A stretch of DNA of 64,000 nucleotides. Source: Diphasiastrum complanatum (taxonomy: Eukaryota > Streptophyta > Lycopodiopsida > Lycopodiales > Lycopodiaceae). The stretch spans positions 43,985,408-44,049,407 of the forward strand of contig CM055107.1 of the NCBI GenBank assembly GCA_029204225.1, in the 5' to 3' direction. Numbering within the stretch: position 1 is the stretch's first letter; every line of letters starts with the position of its first letter. This document shows, piece by piece, positions 28,201 to 38,600 of this stretch. The notes under the pieces are model-generated. The model was not told the DNA's origin, searched no databases, and saw nothing but the letters and a program-made list of their open reading frames with translations. Position numbers and translations under genes: made by a program.

Positions 28201-29227
28201 CTTTAGATTGAATGAAAATGATATCACTTTACTTTTGATCTATGTTGATGACATTATCTTAAGTGGTGGTAACAATCTAGATATAGATGAAATCAAGATG
28301 GCACTCAAAAGAGAGTTTGAAATTCAAGATCTTGGTAAACTTCATTATATCTTAGGAATAGAGATTATTAGAACTTCTAAATCTACATTCATATGTCAAG
28401 AAAAGTATGTTAACTCTATTCTAAAAAGGTTTCATATGGAAGATTGTAAAGTTGTTTCTACTCCTATGGAATCAAATGTAAAGCTAACTACAAGAAGTAA
28501 TGAAAGATCCTTCAAGGACATTACTCTCTATAGAAAGCTAATAGGATCTCTTATATGGTTAACCATCACAAGACCTGATCTAAGCTTTGTGGTTGGTAAA
28601 CTAAGTCAATTTATGCAAGATCCTAGTGAGGCTCATTGGAAGCTAGGAAAGAGAGTACTTAGATACATCTCGGGATCTAGAGATTTTGGCATCTTGTATG
28701 GAGGTACTACACCTAACCTTTGTGGATTTTCAGATTCAGATTTTGCAGGTGATCAAATGGATAGGAAGTCAACAAGTGCCTTTGCAATCTATCTTGGAGA
28801 TGGAGTGGTCTCATGGCTATCAAAGAAGCAACCAACTATCTCTCTATCTTCCACCGAAGCCGAGTACAAGGCATTAACAACATGCACCAAGGAGATTCTT
28901 TGGATCAAGAGGATGTTATTGGATCTTCACTTGCTGGAACCAGAGAAGACTCCAATCATACTTTGTGATAACCTTTCAGCCCAAAGCTTGGCAAGCAATC
29001 CTGTTTTTCATGCAAGGAGCAAGCACATTGAGATTGCTCACCATTTTGTGAGAGATCAAGTCATTGCCAAAGAGGTGGAGCTTCAACATGTCTCTTCAAA
29101 GGAGTGTGTGGCTGATATCTTCACCAAACCATTGGGAAAGGACCTATATTTAATGCATAGATCTAATCTTGGAATGTGCTCAAAGACTATGTTGAAACTA
29201 GCATCCAATGTTGAAGAGGGAGTGTGA
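25274..29227 (+). CDS. Intact copia gag-pol polyprotein, unit 1 (1317 aa)
   Basis: The single open frame encodes all functions for copying and inserting the element. Gag (about residues 10-230) forms the particle. A CCHC zinc knuckle (CFYCGIKGHFANEC, 250-263) binds RNA. Protease has WWIDSGASSHM with active Asp at 309. Integrase has a zinc domain from WHKRLGH (441-447) to CEHC and the catalytic triad D506, D568 and E604 (spacing 35). Reverse transcriptase has KWIFKIK, the QAPRSWY region and YVDD at 990-993. RNase H runs from SDSDFAG (1153) through SSTEAEYKAL to DIFTKPL. The order protease-integrase-RT-RNase H defines Ty1/copia. There are no stops or frameshifts. The ATG context AATCATGGC and homology of the first residues to B gag support this start. 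The stop codon lies inside the 3' LTR. Residue 113 is Phe here and Ser in unit 2. Confidence 0.97.
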   Translation: MASNGGIMLESSERLSSSNYSTWKVRMESLLELNELMDIVAEIEERPLTLQEQQRFDKKAKRALHIIKMNVTNELLKEVGKCQSASEAWNALKKLFESKSTSRVLTLRRQIFFSRQREGESAHAFILRVKSLSDDLACIDENIKDGEIVQVMLNGLLNEHANLVQSFAIQRVLPSVVDLQEILLAEEHRLQSKLDGASLQGGGEEAFFTKGKFKGKGKGKGKWSKGGNFDHDDHSSSSSSTKNNKSKFKCFYCGIKGHFANECYKKKREQGERQGNLTIDEEEHNTCESLVMTSSLLANIDDNDPWWIDSGASSHMTRHKEYFTSLLSYEGEGNIIYTANDGQCDIKGIGTIPISLSTNRKANLENVLYIPSITKNLLSVSQMIDKGLDVEFIGDACLISKCGSLIAQGRRHGKLFKLDACVISNHEGCMAREQLTNQEVWHKRLGHPNFKSLEVMAKKELVLGLPKSLVANNSVCEHCALSKSHRLAYSRSTSRSKEAFQLVHSDIHSSSTTSNGGAKMYATFIDDFSRYTWIYLLKSKDEVFAAFVKFKNEMENQFNTKIKCLRSDNGGEYTSNRFKDFCIAHGIKREMSSPRTPQQNGVAERKNRTLCECAKAMRLHANLAKSFWGEALACANYLCNRWTSASLDGKTPHEVLYGRRPSVKHCRIFGCTCFVNITLDDRTKEDPSSKKGVFVGYSEVSKAYKVYIPSTKKVVISRDVIFHEENVSNVVDVDVDVPTNHHDVQDVLDEDGDATPKQTSRKTQRQRAKPSRLTYDEKGKQVVDNSNFAFLTSFDEPTCVGEAIQKNEWIQAMDHEHQALIKSNTWRLVKLPKDKKAIGCKWIFKIKTNQDGSINKYKARLVAKGYAQEYGIDYDETFAPVAKMVTIRILISLATLYDWDMWQMDVTNAFLNGDLEEDIYMEQPEGYVSHDEPNHVCYLQKSLYGLKQAPRSWYAKLNSFLLSQNFVMSEYDHSLYFRLNENDITLLLIYVDDIILSGGNNLDIDEIKMALKREFEIQDLGKLHYILGIEIIRTSKSTFICQEKYVNSILKRFHMEDCKVVSTPMESNVKLTTRSNERSFKDITLYRKLIGSLIWLTITRPDLSFVVGKLSQFMQDPSEAHWKLGKRVLRYISGSRDFGILYGGTTPNLCGFSDSDFAGDQMDRKSTSAFAIYLGDGVVSWLSKKQPTISLSSTEAEYKALTTCTKEILWIKRMLLDLHLLEPEKTPIILCDNLSAQSLASNPVFHARSKHIEIAHHFVRDQVIAKEVELQHVSSKECVADIFTKPLGKDLYLMHRSNLGMCSKTMLKLASNVEEGV

Positions 29228-29877
29228 AAATTGTCAACATTTCCTAGCTAGTTTGAGGCCTAAATTGGCTAAAATTGTAAATAGTTTTGGTTCTGGAGTT
29301 TTGCACGTGTGAACCAGGCCACAATGTTTTTATTTACTGTATTTTTTCAGTATGATGAAGTGTCAAACTTCATACCCTTCAAAATGAGACCATTTTGATG
29401 TATTTTGGTCATATAAGCCATTTTTAGCTATTTTTCCTATATAGGGAATATCTAGGGTCAAGTACCTTCTAGAGAGAGGAGAGAGAGTCATCTTCCTCAT
29501 CCATAAATAGTAGGGAAGTCGTGGAGAACAGGTTGGAGAAACCTTTTGTATGCTTCATTGAGATCAATAGATCATTGTCATTGTTTCTTCCTCCATTGAG
29601 AGCATTGTTGTGTGTATTGTCTTCAAGCTATTGTGTATGATCTTAGGTGCTTTTCAAAAGTGATAGGCTGATGTATTATGGACTGTATAATGCTATTTTG
29701 GGCCGCACTTGATGTTTATGGAAGTTTCCATTTGTGATAAATGCTTTTTGATCAAGTTCTTTGCATTCTAGGTAGCATAGAATGTGTTGCCAATTCCTAG
29801 CTTATGTAGTTTGGAGTGCAAGCATTCAAGCCAATGATCTTGGAGTTTAGATCCACTTAGGATCTGTATTTTTCACA
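29223..29877 (+). repeat. LTR A2, shared middle LTR of array A (655 bp)
   Basis: It acts as the 3' LTR of unit 1 and the 5' LTR of unit 2. The purine tract GAAGAGGGAG before it doubles as the last codons of gag-pol. The palindrome is altered to GCACGTGTG. It differs from A3 at one position by eye. Confidence 0.95.
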
Positions 29878-31048
29878 TGGTATCAGAGCTGGTTGGCTTC
29901 TATTTACAGTAAGTATTCCATTTTTGGTGATATTTGGATGTTTGATCAAGTTCTAGCATGATTTTGCATTGCTTTGTTGATCAAATCTTACTAACCTTTG
30001 TTTTGTGAGTTGAACTTGTGGATCAAAAGCATATTTCAGGTCTATTGAAGATCAGAGGCTGAAAAGAAACTATTTTGGATCAGATCATAACACCTAATCA
30101 TTTGTGATTGTGAGGCTTGTGCATATTCAATACTAACAATGTTCTTTTCAATCCTATTGTTGACAATCTCCATTCTTGGATGAACACTCTCCTTAAGTGG
30201 ATGAAACTTCTCCTTAAGTGGATGACAAATGCTCTTTTGAGTGAGTTGTAATTCTCCTAAAGGCTGAGCAAAGCTCCCATTTGGATGAAAGATCCTCTTT
30301 TTTGGGTGAACATATTGTAAGCTCCATTGTGAAGAGCATATTGTAAAGATTGTCATCAATTTTGGCATAAATTTTGGTGTACTTTGTTGAGCATGTAAGT
30401 AACTCTCCTTATGTAATTTGATTGGAGCATTTGCTGGAAGGTGTTAACCATTATGCAAGTGTGTTTTCAGGTTCTTAACAGGTTGAGGAACATTCTCATG
30501 TGAAGTGATCTTAGATCTACATCTAAACACCAAGATTTGACAAGATAGTGAAGCTAGTCTTGTGATTCACTAAGTGTGCTCATTCATTCACCTCTAAATC
30601 TTGTATTTATCACTTGCTGGAGTTTATAAACTTTTAGAAGTGTGGTTTACATGTGGTTTTACAGGTTGAATCAATATCTTAGTGTGTTGATCATATGTTG
30701 ATCAAGTTTGTTCATTACTAGGTAATCTTGGCATCCTAGTTTTGGGTATTTCTAAGAATGCAAGTAACTCTTCACACCATAACTTGATTTGGTCACTTGC
30801 TGGAAAGTTTGAGAGCTTAAGCAAGAGTGTGTTCAGGTTGGTTTGATTTTGTAATCCATTCTTAGTGTGTGCAAAGTGTTGCATGTGTTTCAATCTTCCT
30901 TTCTATGCTTGGAAACCATCTAGGTTCAAGATAGAAGTGTTTTAGGGTCCTAAATCTTCATAGATCTCTTTATCTATCATTTGTTGAGAGAAAAGTGAGT
31001 GCTAAGTGCTTTAGGACAGAACCTAAAAGTTGAAGAAACATTAGAATC
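29878..31048 (+). promoter_or_regulatory. Primer binding site and leader of A unit 2
   Basis: It is the same as the unit 1 leader except for a few changes: one T fewer near 30750, and single substitutions near 29953 and 30296. The primer binding site is at 29878-29889. The three leader repeats are present. Confidence 0.85.
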
Positions 31049-34000
31049 ATGGCTTCCAATGGTGGGATCATGCTAGAGTCTAGTGAAAGGTTGAGTTCAT
31101 CAAACTACTCTACTTGGAAAGTGAGGATGGAGTCCTTACTTGAGTTGAATGAACTCATGGACATAGTTGCAGAAATTGAAGAGAGACCTCTCACACTTCA
31201 AGAGCAACAAAGGTTTGATAAGAAGGCCAAAAGGGCTCTTCATATCATTAAAATGAATGTTACAAATGAACTTCTCAAGGAAGTTGGAAAGTGTCAAAGT
31301 GCAAGTGAGGCATGGAATGCCTTAAAGAAGCTCTTTGAATCAAAGTCCACATCTAGGGTATTGACCCTAAGGAGACAAATATTTTCTAGTAGGCAAAGAG
31401 AGGGTGAAAGTGCTCATGCATTTATCTTGAGAGTTAAGTCCCTAAGTGATGATTTAGCATGCATTGATGAGAACATAAAAGATGGTGAAATAGTCCAAGT
31501 TATGTTGAATGGTTTGCTAAATGAACATGCTAACCTTGTGCAAAGTTTTGCCATTCAAAGAGTCTTGCCAAGTGTGGTTGACTTGCAAGAAATCTTATTG
31601 GCTGAAGAACATAGGTTGCAATCAAAGCTTGATGGTGCATCCTTGCAAGGTGGAGGTGAAGAGGCTTTCTTCACAAAAGGCAAATTCAAGGGCAAAGGTA
31701 AAGGCAAAGGGAAATGGTCCAAAGGTGGTAACTTTGATCATGATGATCACTCTTCCTCTTCCTCTTCTACTAAGAACAATAAGTCAAAGTTCAAGTGCTT
31801 TTATTGTGGGATAAAAGGTCATTTTGCAAATGAATGTTATAAGAAGAAAAGAGAGCAAGGAGAGAGGCAAGGAAATCTTACAATAGATGAGGAAGAACAT
31901 AACACATGTGAATCACTTGTTATGACTTCAAGTTTGTTAGCCAACATAGATGATAATGATCCTTGGTGGATTGATAGTGGAGCCTCATCTCACATGACAA
32001 GACATAAGGAATACTTTACATCCTTATTGTCTTATGAGGGAGAAGGTAACATCATCTACACTGCAAATGATGGTCAATGTGACATCAAAGGCATAGGCAC
32101 TATTCCTATTTCCCTTTCAACAAATAGGAAAGCAAATCTTGAAAATGTTTTGTACATTCCTTCAATCACTAAGAATTTGCTTAGTGTAAGTCAAATGATT
32201 GACAAAGGACTTGATGTGGAGTTCATTGGAGATGCATGTTTGATAAGTAAATGTGGATCCTTGATTGCTCAAGGTAGGAGGCATGGTAAACTTTTCAAGC
32301 TTGATGCATGTGTGATCTCTAATCATGAAGGATGTATGGCTAGGGAGCAATTGACAAACCAAGAAGTTTGGCACAAGAGGTTGGGCCATCCCAACTTCAA
32401 ATCTTTGGAGGTAATGGCAAAGAAAGAGCTTGTTCTTGGTCTCCCTAAAAGTCTTGTTGCAAACAATAGTGTTTGTGAACATTGTGCCTTGTCCAAATCT
32501 CATAGACTTGCTTATTCTAGATCTACTTCTAGATCTAAAGAAGCTTTTCAACTTGTGCATTCTGATATTCATTCTTCTAGTACAACTAGCAATGGTGGGG
32601 CAAAGATGTATGCAACTTTCATTGATGACTTTAGTAGGTATACTTGGATCTATCTTCTTAAAAGTAAGGATGAAGTGTTTGCTGCATTTGTCAAGTTCAA
32701 GAATGAAATGGAAAACCAATTCAATACAAAGATCAAATGCTTAAGATCTGATAATGGAGGGGAATACACCTCAAATAGGTTCAAAGACTTTTGTATAGCA
32801 CATGGGATTAAGAGGGAGATGTCTAGTCCTAGGACTCCACAACAGAATGGAGTGGCCGAGAGGAAGAATAGAACCCTTTGTGAATGTGCCAAGGCAATGA
32901 GACTACATGCTAATCTTGCTAAGTCTTTTTGGGGGGAAGCTTTAGCATGTGCTAACTATCTATGTAATAGATGGACAAGTGCTTCCTTGGATGGTAAAAC
33001 TCCTCATGAGGTTCTTTATGGTAGAAGGCCGAGTGTCAAGCATTGTAGGATCTTTGGATGTACATGTTTTGTCAATATCACACTTGATGATAGAACTAAA
33101 GAAGATCCTTCATCAAAGAAGGGTGTGTTTGTTGGCTATAGTGAAGTAAGCAAGGCTTACAAAGTGTACATTCCTTCTACAAAGAAAGTTGTCATAAGTA
33201 GGGATGTCATCTTTCATGAAGAGAATGTTTCCAATGTTGTTGATGTTGATGTTGATGTGCCTACTAATCATCATGATGTGCAAGATGTCTTGGATGAAGA
33301 TGGAGATGCCACTCCAAAGCAAACTTCAAGGAAGACTCAAAGGCAAAGGGCTAAGCCATCAAGGCTAACCTATGATGAAAAAGGAAAGCAAGTGGTGGAC
33401 AACTCTAACTTTGCTTTTCTTACCTCTTTTGATGAACCAACTTGTGTAGGTGAAGCAATTCAAAAGAACGAATGGATCCAAGCCATGGATCATGAGCATC
33501 AAGCACTCATCAAAAGCAACACATGGAGGTTGGTAAAGCTTCCAAAGGACAAGAAGGCAATTGGTTGTAAGTGGATCTTCAAGATCAAGACAAATCAAGA
33601 TGGATCAATCAACAAGTACAAGGCAAGGTTGGTGGCAAAGGGGTATGCTCAAGAATATGGTATTGACTATGATGAGACCTTTGCACCCGTGGCAAAGATG
33701 GTAACTATTCGAATCCTAATCTCTCTTGCAACTCTTTATGATTGGGATATGTGGCAAATGGATGTTACTAATGCCTTCTTGAATGGTGATCTTGAAGAAG
33801 ATATTTACATGGAGCAACCCGAGGGCTATGTTTCACATGATGAGCCTAATCATGTGTGCTATCTCCAAAAGAGTTTGTATGGGCTAAAGCAAGCACCAAG
33901 GAGTTGGTATGCTAAGCTCAATTCCTTCTTACTTTCTCAAAACTTTGTTATGAGTGAGTATGATCATTCTCTCTACTTTAGATTGAATGAAAATGATATC

Positions 34001-35002
34001 ACTTTACTTTTGATCTATGTTGATGACATTATCTTAAGTGGTGGTAACAATCTAGATATAGATGAAATCAAGATGGCACTCAAAAGAGAGTTTGAAATTC
34101 AAGATCTTGGTAAACTTCATTATATCTTAGGAATAGAGATTATTAGAACTTCTAAATCTACATTCATATGTCAAGAAAAGTATGTTAACTCTATTCTAAA
34201 AAGGTTTCATATGGAAGATTGTAAAGTTGTTTCTACTCCTATGGAATCAAATGTAAAGCTAACTACAAGAAGTAATGAAAGATCCTTCAAGGACATTACT
34301 CTCTATAGAAAGCTAATAGGATCTCTTATATGGTTAACCATCACAAGACCTGATCTAAGCTTTGTGGTTGGTAAACTAAGTCAATTTATGCAAGATCCTA
34401 GTGAGGCTCATTGGAAGCTAGGAAAGAGAGTACTTAGATACATCTCGGGATCTAGAGATTTTGGCATCTTGTATGGAGGTACTACACCTAACCTTTGTGG
34501 ATTTTCAGATTCAGATTTTGCAGGTGATCAAATGGATAGGAAGTCAACAAGTGCCTTTGCAATCTATCTTGGAGATGGAGTGGTCTCATGGCTATCAAAG
34601 AAGCAACCAACTATCTCTCTATCTTCCACCGAAGCCGAGTACAAGGCATTAACAACATGCACCAAGGAGATTCTTTGGATCAAGAGGATGTTATTGGATC
34701 TTCACTTGCTGGAACCAGAGAAGACTCCAATCATACTTTGTGATAACCTTTCAGCCCAAAGCTTGGCAAGCAATCCTGTTTTTCATGCAAGGAGCAAGCA
34801 CATTGAGATTGCTCACCATTTTGTGAGAGATCAAGTCATTGCCAAAGAGGTGGAGCTTCAACATGTCTCTTCAAAGGAGTGTGTGGCTGATATCTTCACC
34901 AAACCATTGGGAAAGGACCTATATTTAATGCATAGATCTAATCTTGGAATGTGCTCAAAGACTATGTTGAAACTAGCATCCAATGTTGAAGAGGGAGTGT
35001 GA
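31049..35002 (+). CDS. Intact copia gag-pol polyprotein, unit 2 (1317 aa)
   Basis: This is a second intact copy of the polyprotein at 25274-29227, with the same domains at the same residues: zinc knuckle 250-263, protease Asp 309, integrase D506/D568/E604, YVDD 990-993, RNase H from 1153. The only protein difference is Ser for Phe at residue 113 in gag. Frame-by-frame identity of shadow reading frames between the units shows that the DNA is also essentially identical across pol. The stop TGA at 35000-35002 lies within LTR A3. Transcription would start in LTR A2. Either unit could in principle be an autonomous source. Confidence 0.97.
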   Translation: MASNGGIMLESSERLSSSNYSTWKVRMESLLELNELMDIVAEIEERPLTLQEQQRFDKKAKRALHIIKMNVTNELLKEVGKCQSASEAWNALKKLFESKSTSRVLTLRRQIFSSRQREGESAHAFILRVKSLSDDLACIDENIKDGEIVQVMLNGLLNEHANLVQSFAIQRVLPSVVDLQEILLAEEHRLQSKLDGASLQGGGEEAFFTKGKFKGKGKGKGKWSKGGNFDHDDHSSSSSSTKNNKSKFKCFYCGIKGHFANECYKKKREQGERQGNLTIDEEEHNTCESLVMTSSLLANIDDNDPWWIDSGASSHMTRHKEYFTSLLSYEGEGNIIYTANDGQCDIKGIGTIPISLSTNRKANLENVLYIPSITKNLLSVSQMIDKGLDVEFIGDACLISKCGSLIAQGRRHGKLFKLDACVISNHEGCMAREQLTNQEVWHKRLGHPNFKSLEVMAKKELVLGLPKSLVANNSVCEHCALSKSHRLAYSRSTSRSKEAFQLVHSDIHSSSTTSNGGAKMYATFIDDFSRYTWIYLLKSKDEVFAAFVKFKNEMENQFNTKIKCLRSDNGGEYTSNRFKDFCIAHGIKREMSSPRTPQQNGVAERKNRTLCECAKAMRLHANLAKSFWGEALACANYLCNRWTSASLDGKTPHEVLYGRRPSVKHCRIFGCTCFVNITLDDRTKEDPSSKKGVFVGYSEVSKAYKVYIPSTKKVVISRDVIFHEENVSNVVDVDVDVPTNHHDVQDVLDEDGDATPKQTSRKTQRQRAKPSRLTYDEKGKQVVDNSNFAFLTSFDEPTCVGEAIQKNEWIQAMDHEHQALIKSNTWRLVKLPKDKKAIGCKWIFKIKTNQDGSINKYKARLVAKGYAQEYGIDYDETFAPVAKMVTIRILISLATLYDWDMWQMDVTNAFLNGDLEEDIYMEQPEGYVSHDEPNHVCYLQKSLYGLKQAPRSWYAKLNSFLLSQNFVMSEYDHSLYFRLNENDITLLLIYVDDIILSGGNNLDIDEIKMALKREFEIQDLGKLHYILGIEIIRTSKSTFICQEKYVNSILKRFHMEDCKVVSTPMESNVKLTTRSNERSFKDITLYRKLIGSLIWLTITRPDLSFVVGKLSQFMQDPSEAHWKLGKRVLRYISGSRDFGILYGGTTPNLCGFSDSDFAGDQMDRKSTSAFAIYLGDGVVSWLSKKQPTISLSSTEAEYKALTTCTKEILWIKRMLLDLHLLEPEKTPIILCDNLSAQSLASNPVFHARSKHIEIAHHFVRDQVIAKEVELQHVSSKECVADIFTKPLGKDLYLMHRSNLGMCSKTMLKLASNVEEGV

Positions 35003-35652
35003 AAATTGTCAACATTTCCTAGCTAGTTTGAGGCCTAAATTGGCTAAAATTGTAAATAGTTTTGGTTCTGGAGTTTTGCACGTGTGAACCAGGCCACAAT
35101 GTTTTTATTTACTGTATTTTTTCAGTATGATGAAGTGTCAAACTTCATACCCTTCAAAATGAGACCATTTTGATGTATTTTGGTCATATAAGCCATTTTT
35201 AGCTATTTTTCCTATATAGGGAATATCTAGGGTCAAGTACCTTCTAGAGAGAGGAGAGAGAGTCATCTTCCTCATCCATAAATAGTAGGGAAGTCGTGGA
35301 GAACAGGTTGGAGAAACCTTTTGTATGCTTCATTGAGATCAATAGATCATTGTCATTGTTTCTTCCTCCATTGAGAGCATTGTTGTGTGTATTGTCTTCA
35401 AGCTATTGTGTATGATCTTAGGTGCTTTCCAAAAGTGATAGGCTGATGTATTATGGACTGTATAATGCTATTTTGGGCCGCACTTGATGTTTATGGAAGT
35501 TTCCATTTGTGATAAATGCTTTTTGATCAAGTTCTTTGCATTCTAGGTAGCATAGAATGTGTTGCCAATTCCTAGCTTATGTAGTTTGGAGTGCAAGCAT
35601 TCAAGCCAATGATCTTGGAGTTTAGATCCACTTAGGATCTGTATTTTTCACA
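34998..35652 (+). repeat. LTR A3 (655 bp)
   Basis: This is the outer 3' LTR of array A, ending CTGTATTTTTCACA at 35652 and followed by the target duplication TAGAA. It is nearly identical to A2, differing at one site near 35428. Confidence 0.95.
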
Positions 35653-35657
35653 TAGAA
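35653..35657. other. Right target site duplication of array A (TAGAA)
   Basis: It pairs with 23442-23446. After it, the leader of B unit 1 resumes ('tcttgctagtaag') and reaches the gag ATG 18 bp further on, at 35671. Confidence 0.97.
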
Positions 35658-35670
35658 TCTTGCTAGTAAG

Positions 35671-38600
35671 ATGGGATCAGTGGGAGCCTACCTTCTAGAA
35701 GCTAGTGAGAGGTTAAATTCTACCAATTATTCTATTTGGAAAGTGAGGATGGAGTCACTAATGGTGCTCCAGGATCTTTATGAGTTTCTAATAGATGATG
35801 AAGATGAACCTCTAGGTGCACAGGAATTAGTGAGATACAAGAAAAGGTCTAGGCTTGCACTTCACTGTATTAAGATGAATGTAAGCAATGATCTTTTAAG
35901 AGAAGTATCATCATGTAAGAGTGCTAAAGAGGCTTGGGAATCTTTAAAATCTATCTATGAGTCTAGTAACACTTCGAGGGTTCTCATGCTTAGGAATCAG
36001 ATTCTACAAAGCATGAAGAGGAGTGATGAGAATGCACAAGATTATGTGCTAAGAATCAAGTCTCTTAATAGGGAGTTAGCTTCCATTGGAGAGAAGATTC
36101 AAGATAGTGAGCTTGTTCAGATTGTCCTAAATGGTCTAGGGAGTGGCTTTACAAATTTGGTCCAAAGCTTTGCAATCCAAGCCACTTTGCCTACTATAGA
36201 AAAGCTACACAGTGTATTATTAGCTGAAGAGTGTAGGATGTTGCATACCAATGCAAGAATGAATGCTATTTCTCTGCAAGATGGTGATGAGAAAGCTAAT
36301 TTCTCATTCAAAAGCAAGAAGAAGACCAATGGCAAGAAGAAGCACTTCAAGGAGACCAAGGAGGAGGATGAGGCTTCAAGCTCAAAGGGCAAGATCAAAG
36401 ACAAGTCCAAGTACAAATGTTTTTTCTGTGGAAAGAAAGGACATTTTGCATCAGAATGTCTCAAGAAGAAGAAGGCACAAGAGAGCAAACAAAGCAACAT
36501 TGCACATCAGGAGGAAGAGGAGGATGAAGAGTCATCCTTGATGGTTTCCAACAAACCACCATCATCCAAGAGCAACACCAATGATTCTTGGTGGATTGAT
36601 AGTGGGGCAAGTTCCCACATGATATATCAAAAGGACATATTCTCCACCTTACTTTCTTACAATGACTTACATAGATCAATCTATACTGCACGTAGTCAAG
36701 AATGTAAGATAAGTGGAATAGGAACAATTCCCTTGTATGTGGGATCATCCAAAAGGATGAATCTAGATAATGTTCTTTATGTTCCTAAGTTAACCAAGAA
36801 TTTGCTTAGTGTTGGCCAGTTAATGGATAATGGCCTAGATGTATAATTTAAGCATGGAGTTTGTTCCATCCTTAGAAATGATGAATGTATAGCCAAAGGC
36901 TTTAAGCAAGGTAGATTGTTTAAGCTTGATGCTAATATTGCAGTGGAGAGTGTTAACTTGGCAAAGGTGGAACTATCAAAGGTGGAACTGTGGCACAAAA
37001 GATTGGGCCACCCCAACTACAAAGCCATGGAATCTATGGCTACAAAGGAGCTTGCAGTTGGACTCCCCAAGCATTTGTCAAAGTGTGGGAAGAGATGTGA
37101 AGCATGCAGCCTCTCAAAGACTCACAAGCTACCCTTCTCAAGATCTACATCAAGATCAAACTCTCCTCTTGAACTCATCCATTCGGATGTTCATAGTTTT
37201 TCACATGAGTCTAATGGTGGTGCCAAGTACTATGTAATCTTCATTGATGACTATTCTAGATTTTGTTGGATGTACCTCTTGTCTAGCAAATCAATGGTGT
37301 TTGATTCTTTTGTAAAGTTCAAGAGTTTGGTAGAAAATCAACTTAGTACCAAGATTAAGGTATTAAGGAGTGATAATGGAGGTGAATATGTCTCCAATAA
37401 GTTGATTGACTTTTGTATCTCTAATGGCATAAAGAGGAAGTTGTCATGTCCATACACCCCTCAACAAAATGGAGTGAGTGAGAGAAGAAATAGATCTCTT
37501 TGTGAGTGTGGTAAGGCCTTAAGGCTAGATGCTTCTCTATCCAAACTTGTGCTAACTATTTGTGCAATAGATTTCCAAACCAAGCCATTGGAGGAATCAC
37601 ACCATTGGAAGCTCTATTTGGAGAGAAGCCCAATCTCAAAGATCTCAAAGTTTTTGGATCCACTTGCTATGTACACCAATCCTTGGATAAGAGAAGGAAG
37701 GATGATGCAACATCCATCAAAGGCATCTTTGTGGGATATGGTGAGAATAGCAAAGGTCATAGAGTCTTCAATCCCATCACTAGCAAGGTGATAGTGAGTA
37801 GGGATGTTATTTTTGATGAAGGACATGCTTGTGATTTGGATGATAATGCTACTAATCATCTTGATGCCAAGGATCATGCTAGGATGGAGGAGGAGCTTCC
37901 AAGTGAAGAAGAACTTGAGGATCCACCTCAAGATGCAAGAACTCCAAGAACTCCAAGAAGATCTACAAGGGCAAGATCCGAGCCATTGAGGCTCACCTAT
38001 GATGGTCAAGGTGATCAAAGGGAAGGCTCATCATCTTTCACATCTTACACCTTTCTTACTTCAATGTTAGATGAGCCAACATGCTATGAAGATGCTTGTA
38101 AGTCTAAAAGTTGGATGGATGCTATGCAAGTAGAGTATGATGCTCTTATTGAGAATCATACTTGGGATCTTGTGGATCTTCCTCAAGGGAAGAAACCTCT
38201 TGATTGCAAGTGGGTGTTTAGATTGAAGTATAATCAAGATGGATCAATAAGCAAGCATAAAGCTAGGCTTGTTGCCAAAGGTTTTTTACAAACCAAAGGC
38301 ATTGACTATGATGAGACTTTTGCTCCTGTGGCTAAGCTTGTTACTATCAGGTTGATCATTAGTCTTGCTACAACCTTCAATTGGGAGCTATTCCAACTTG
38401 ACTTCACAAATGCATTCCTCAATGGTTATTTGGAGGAAGAGATCTACATGAGGCAACCCGAGGGCTTCATCAAGGCAAAGCATGAAGGAAAGGTGTGTTT
38501 TTTGAAGAAGAGCCTTTATGGGCTCAAGCAAGCACCTAGAGCATGTGACTCGGATTTTGCAGGTGACAAAGTGGATAGAAGATCAACAAGTGCCTTTGCC

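Larger units (their letters stand above)
23447..35652 (+). mobile_element. Array A: tandem dimer of an intact copia element
   Basis: The structure is LTR (23447-24101), internal 1 (24102-29222), LTR (29223-29877), internal 2 (29878-34997) and LTR (34998-35652). The three LTRs are 655 bp, the internals 5121 and 5120 bp, and one duplication (TAGAA) flanks the 12,206-bp array. Both internals hold a full 1317-codon gag-pol gene. The near identity of all parts indicates a recent insertion. It sits in the leader of the first unit of array B in the same orientation. Confidence 0.96.
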
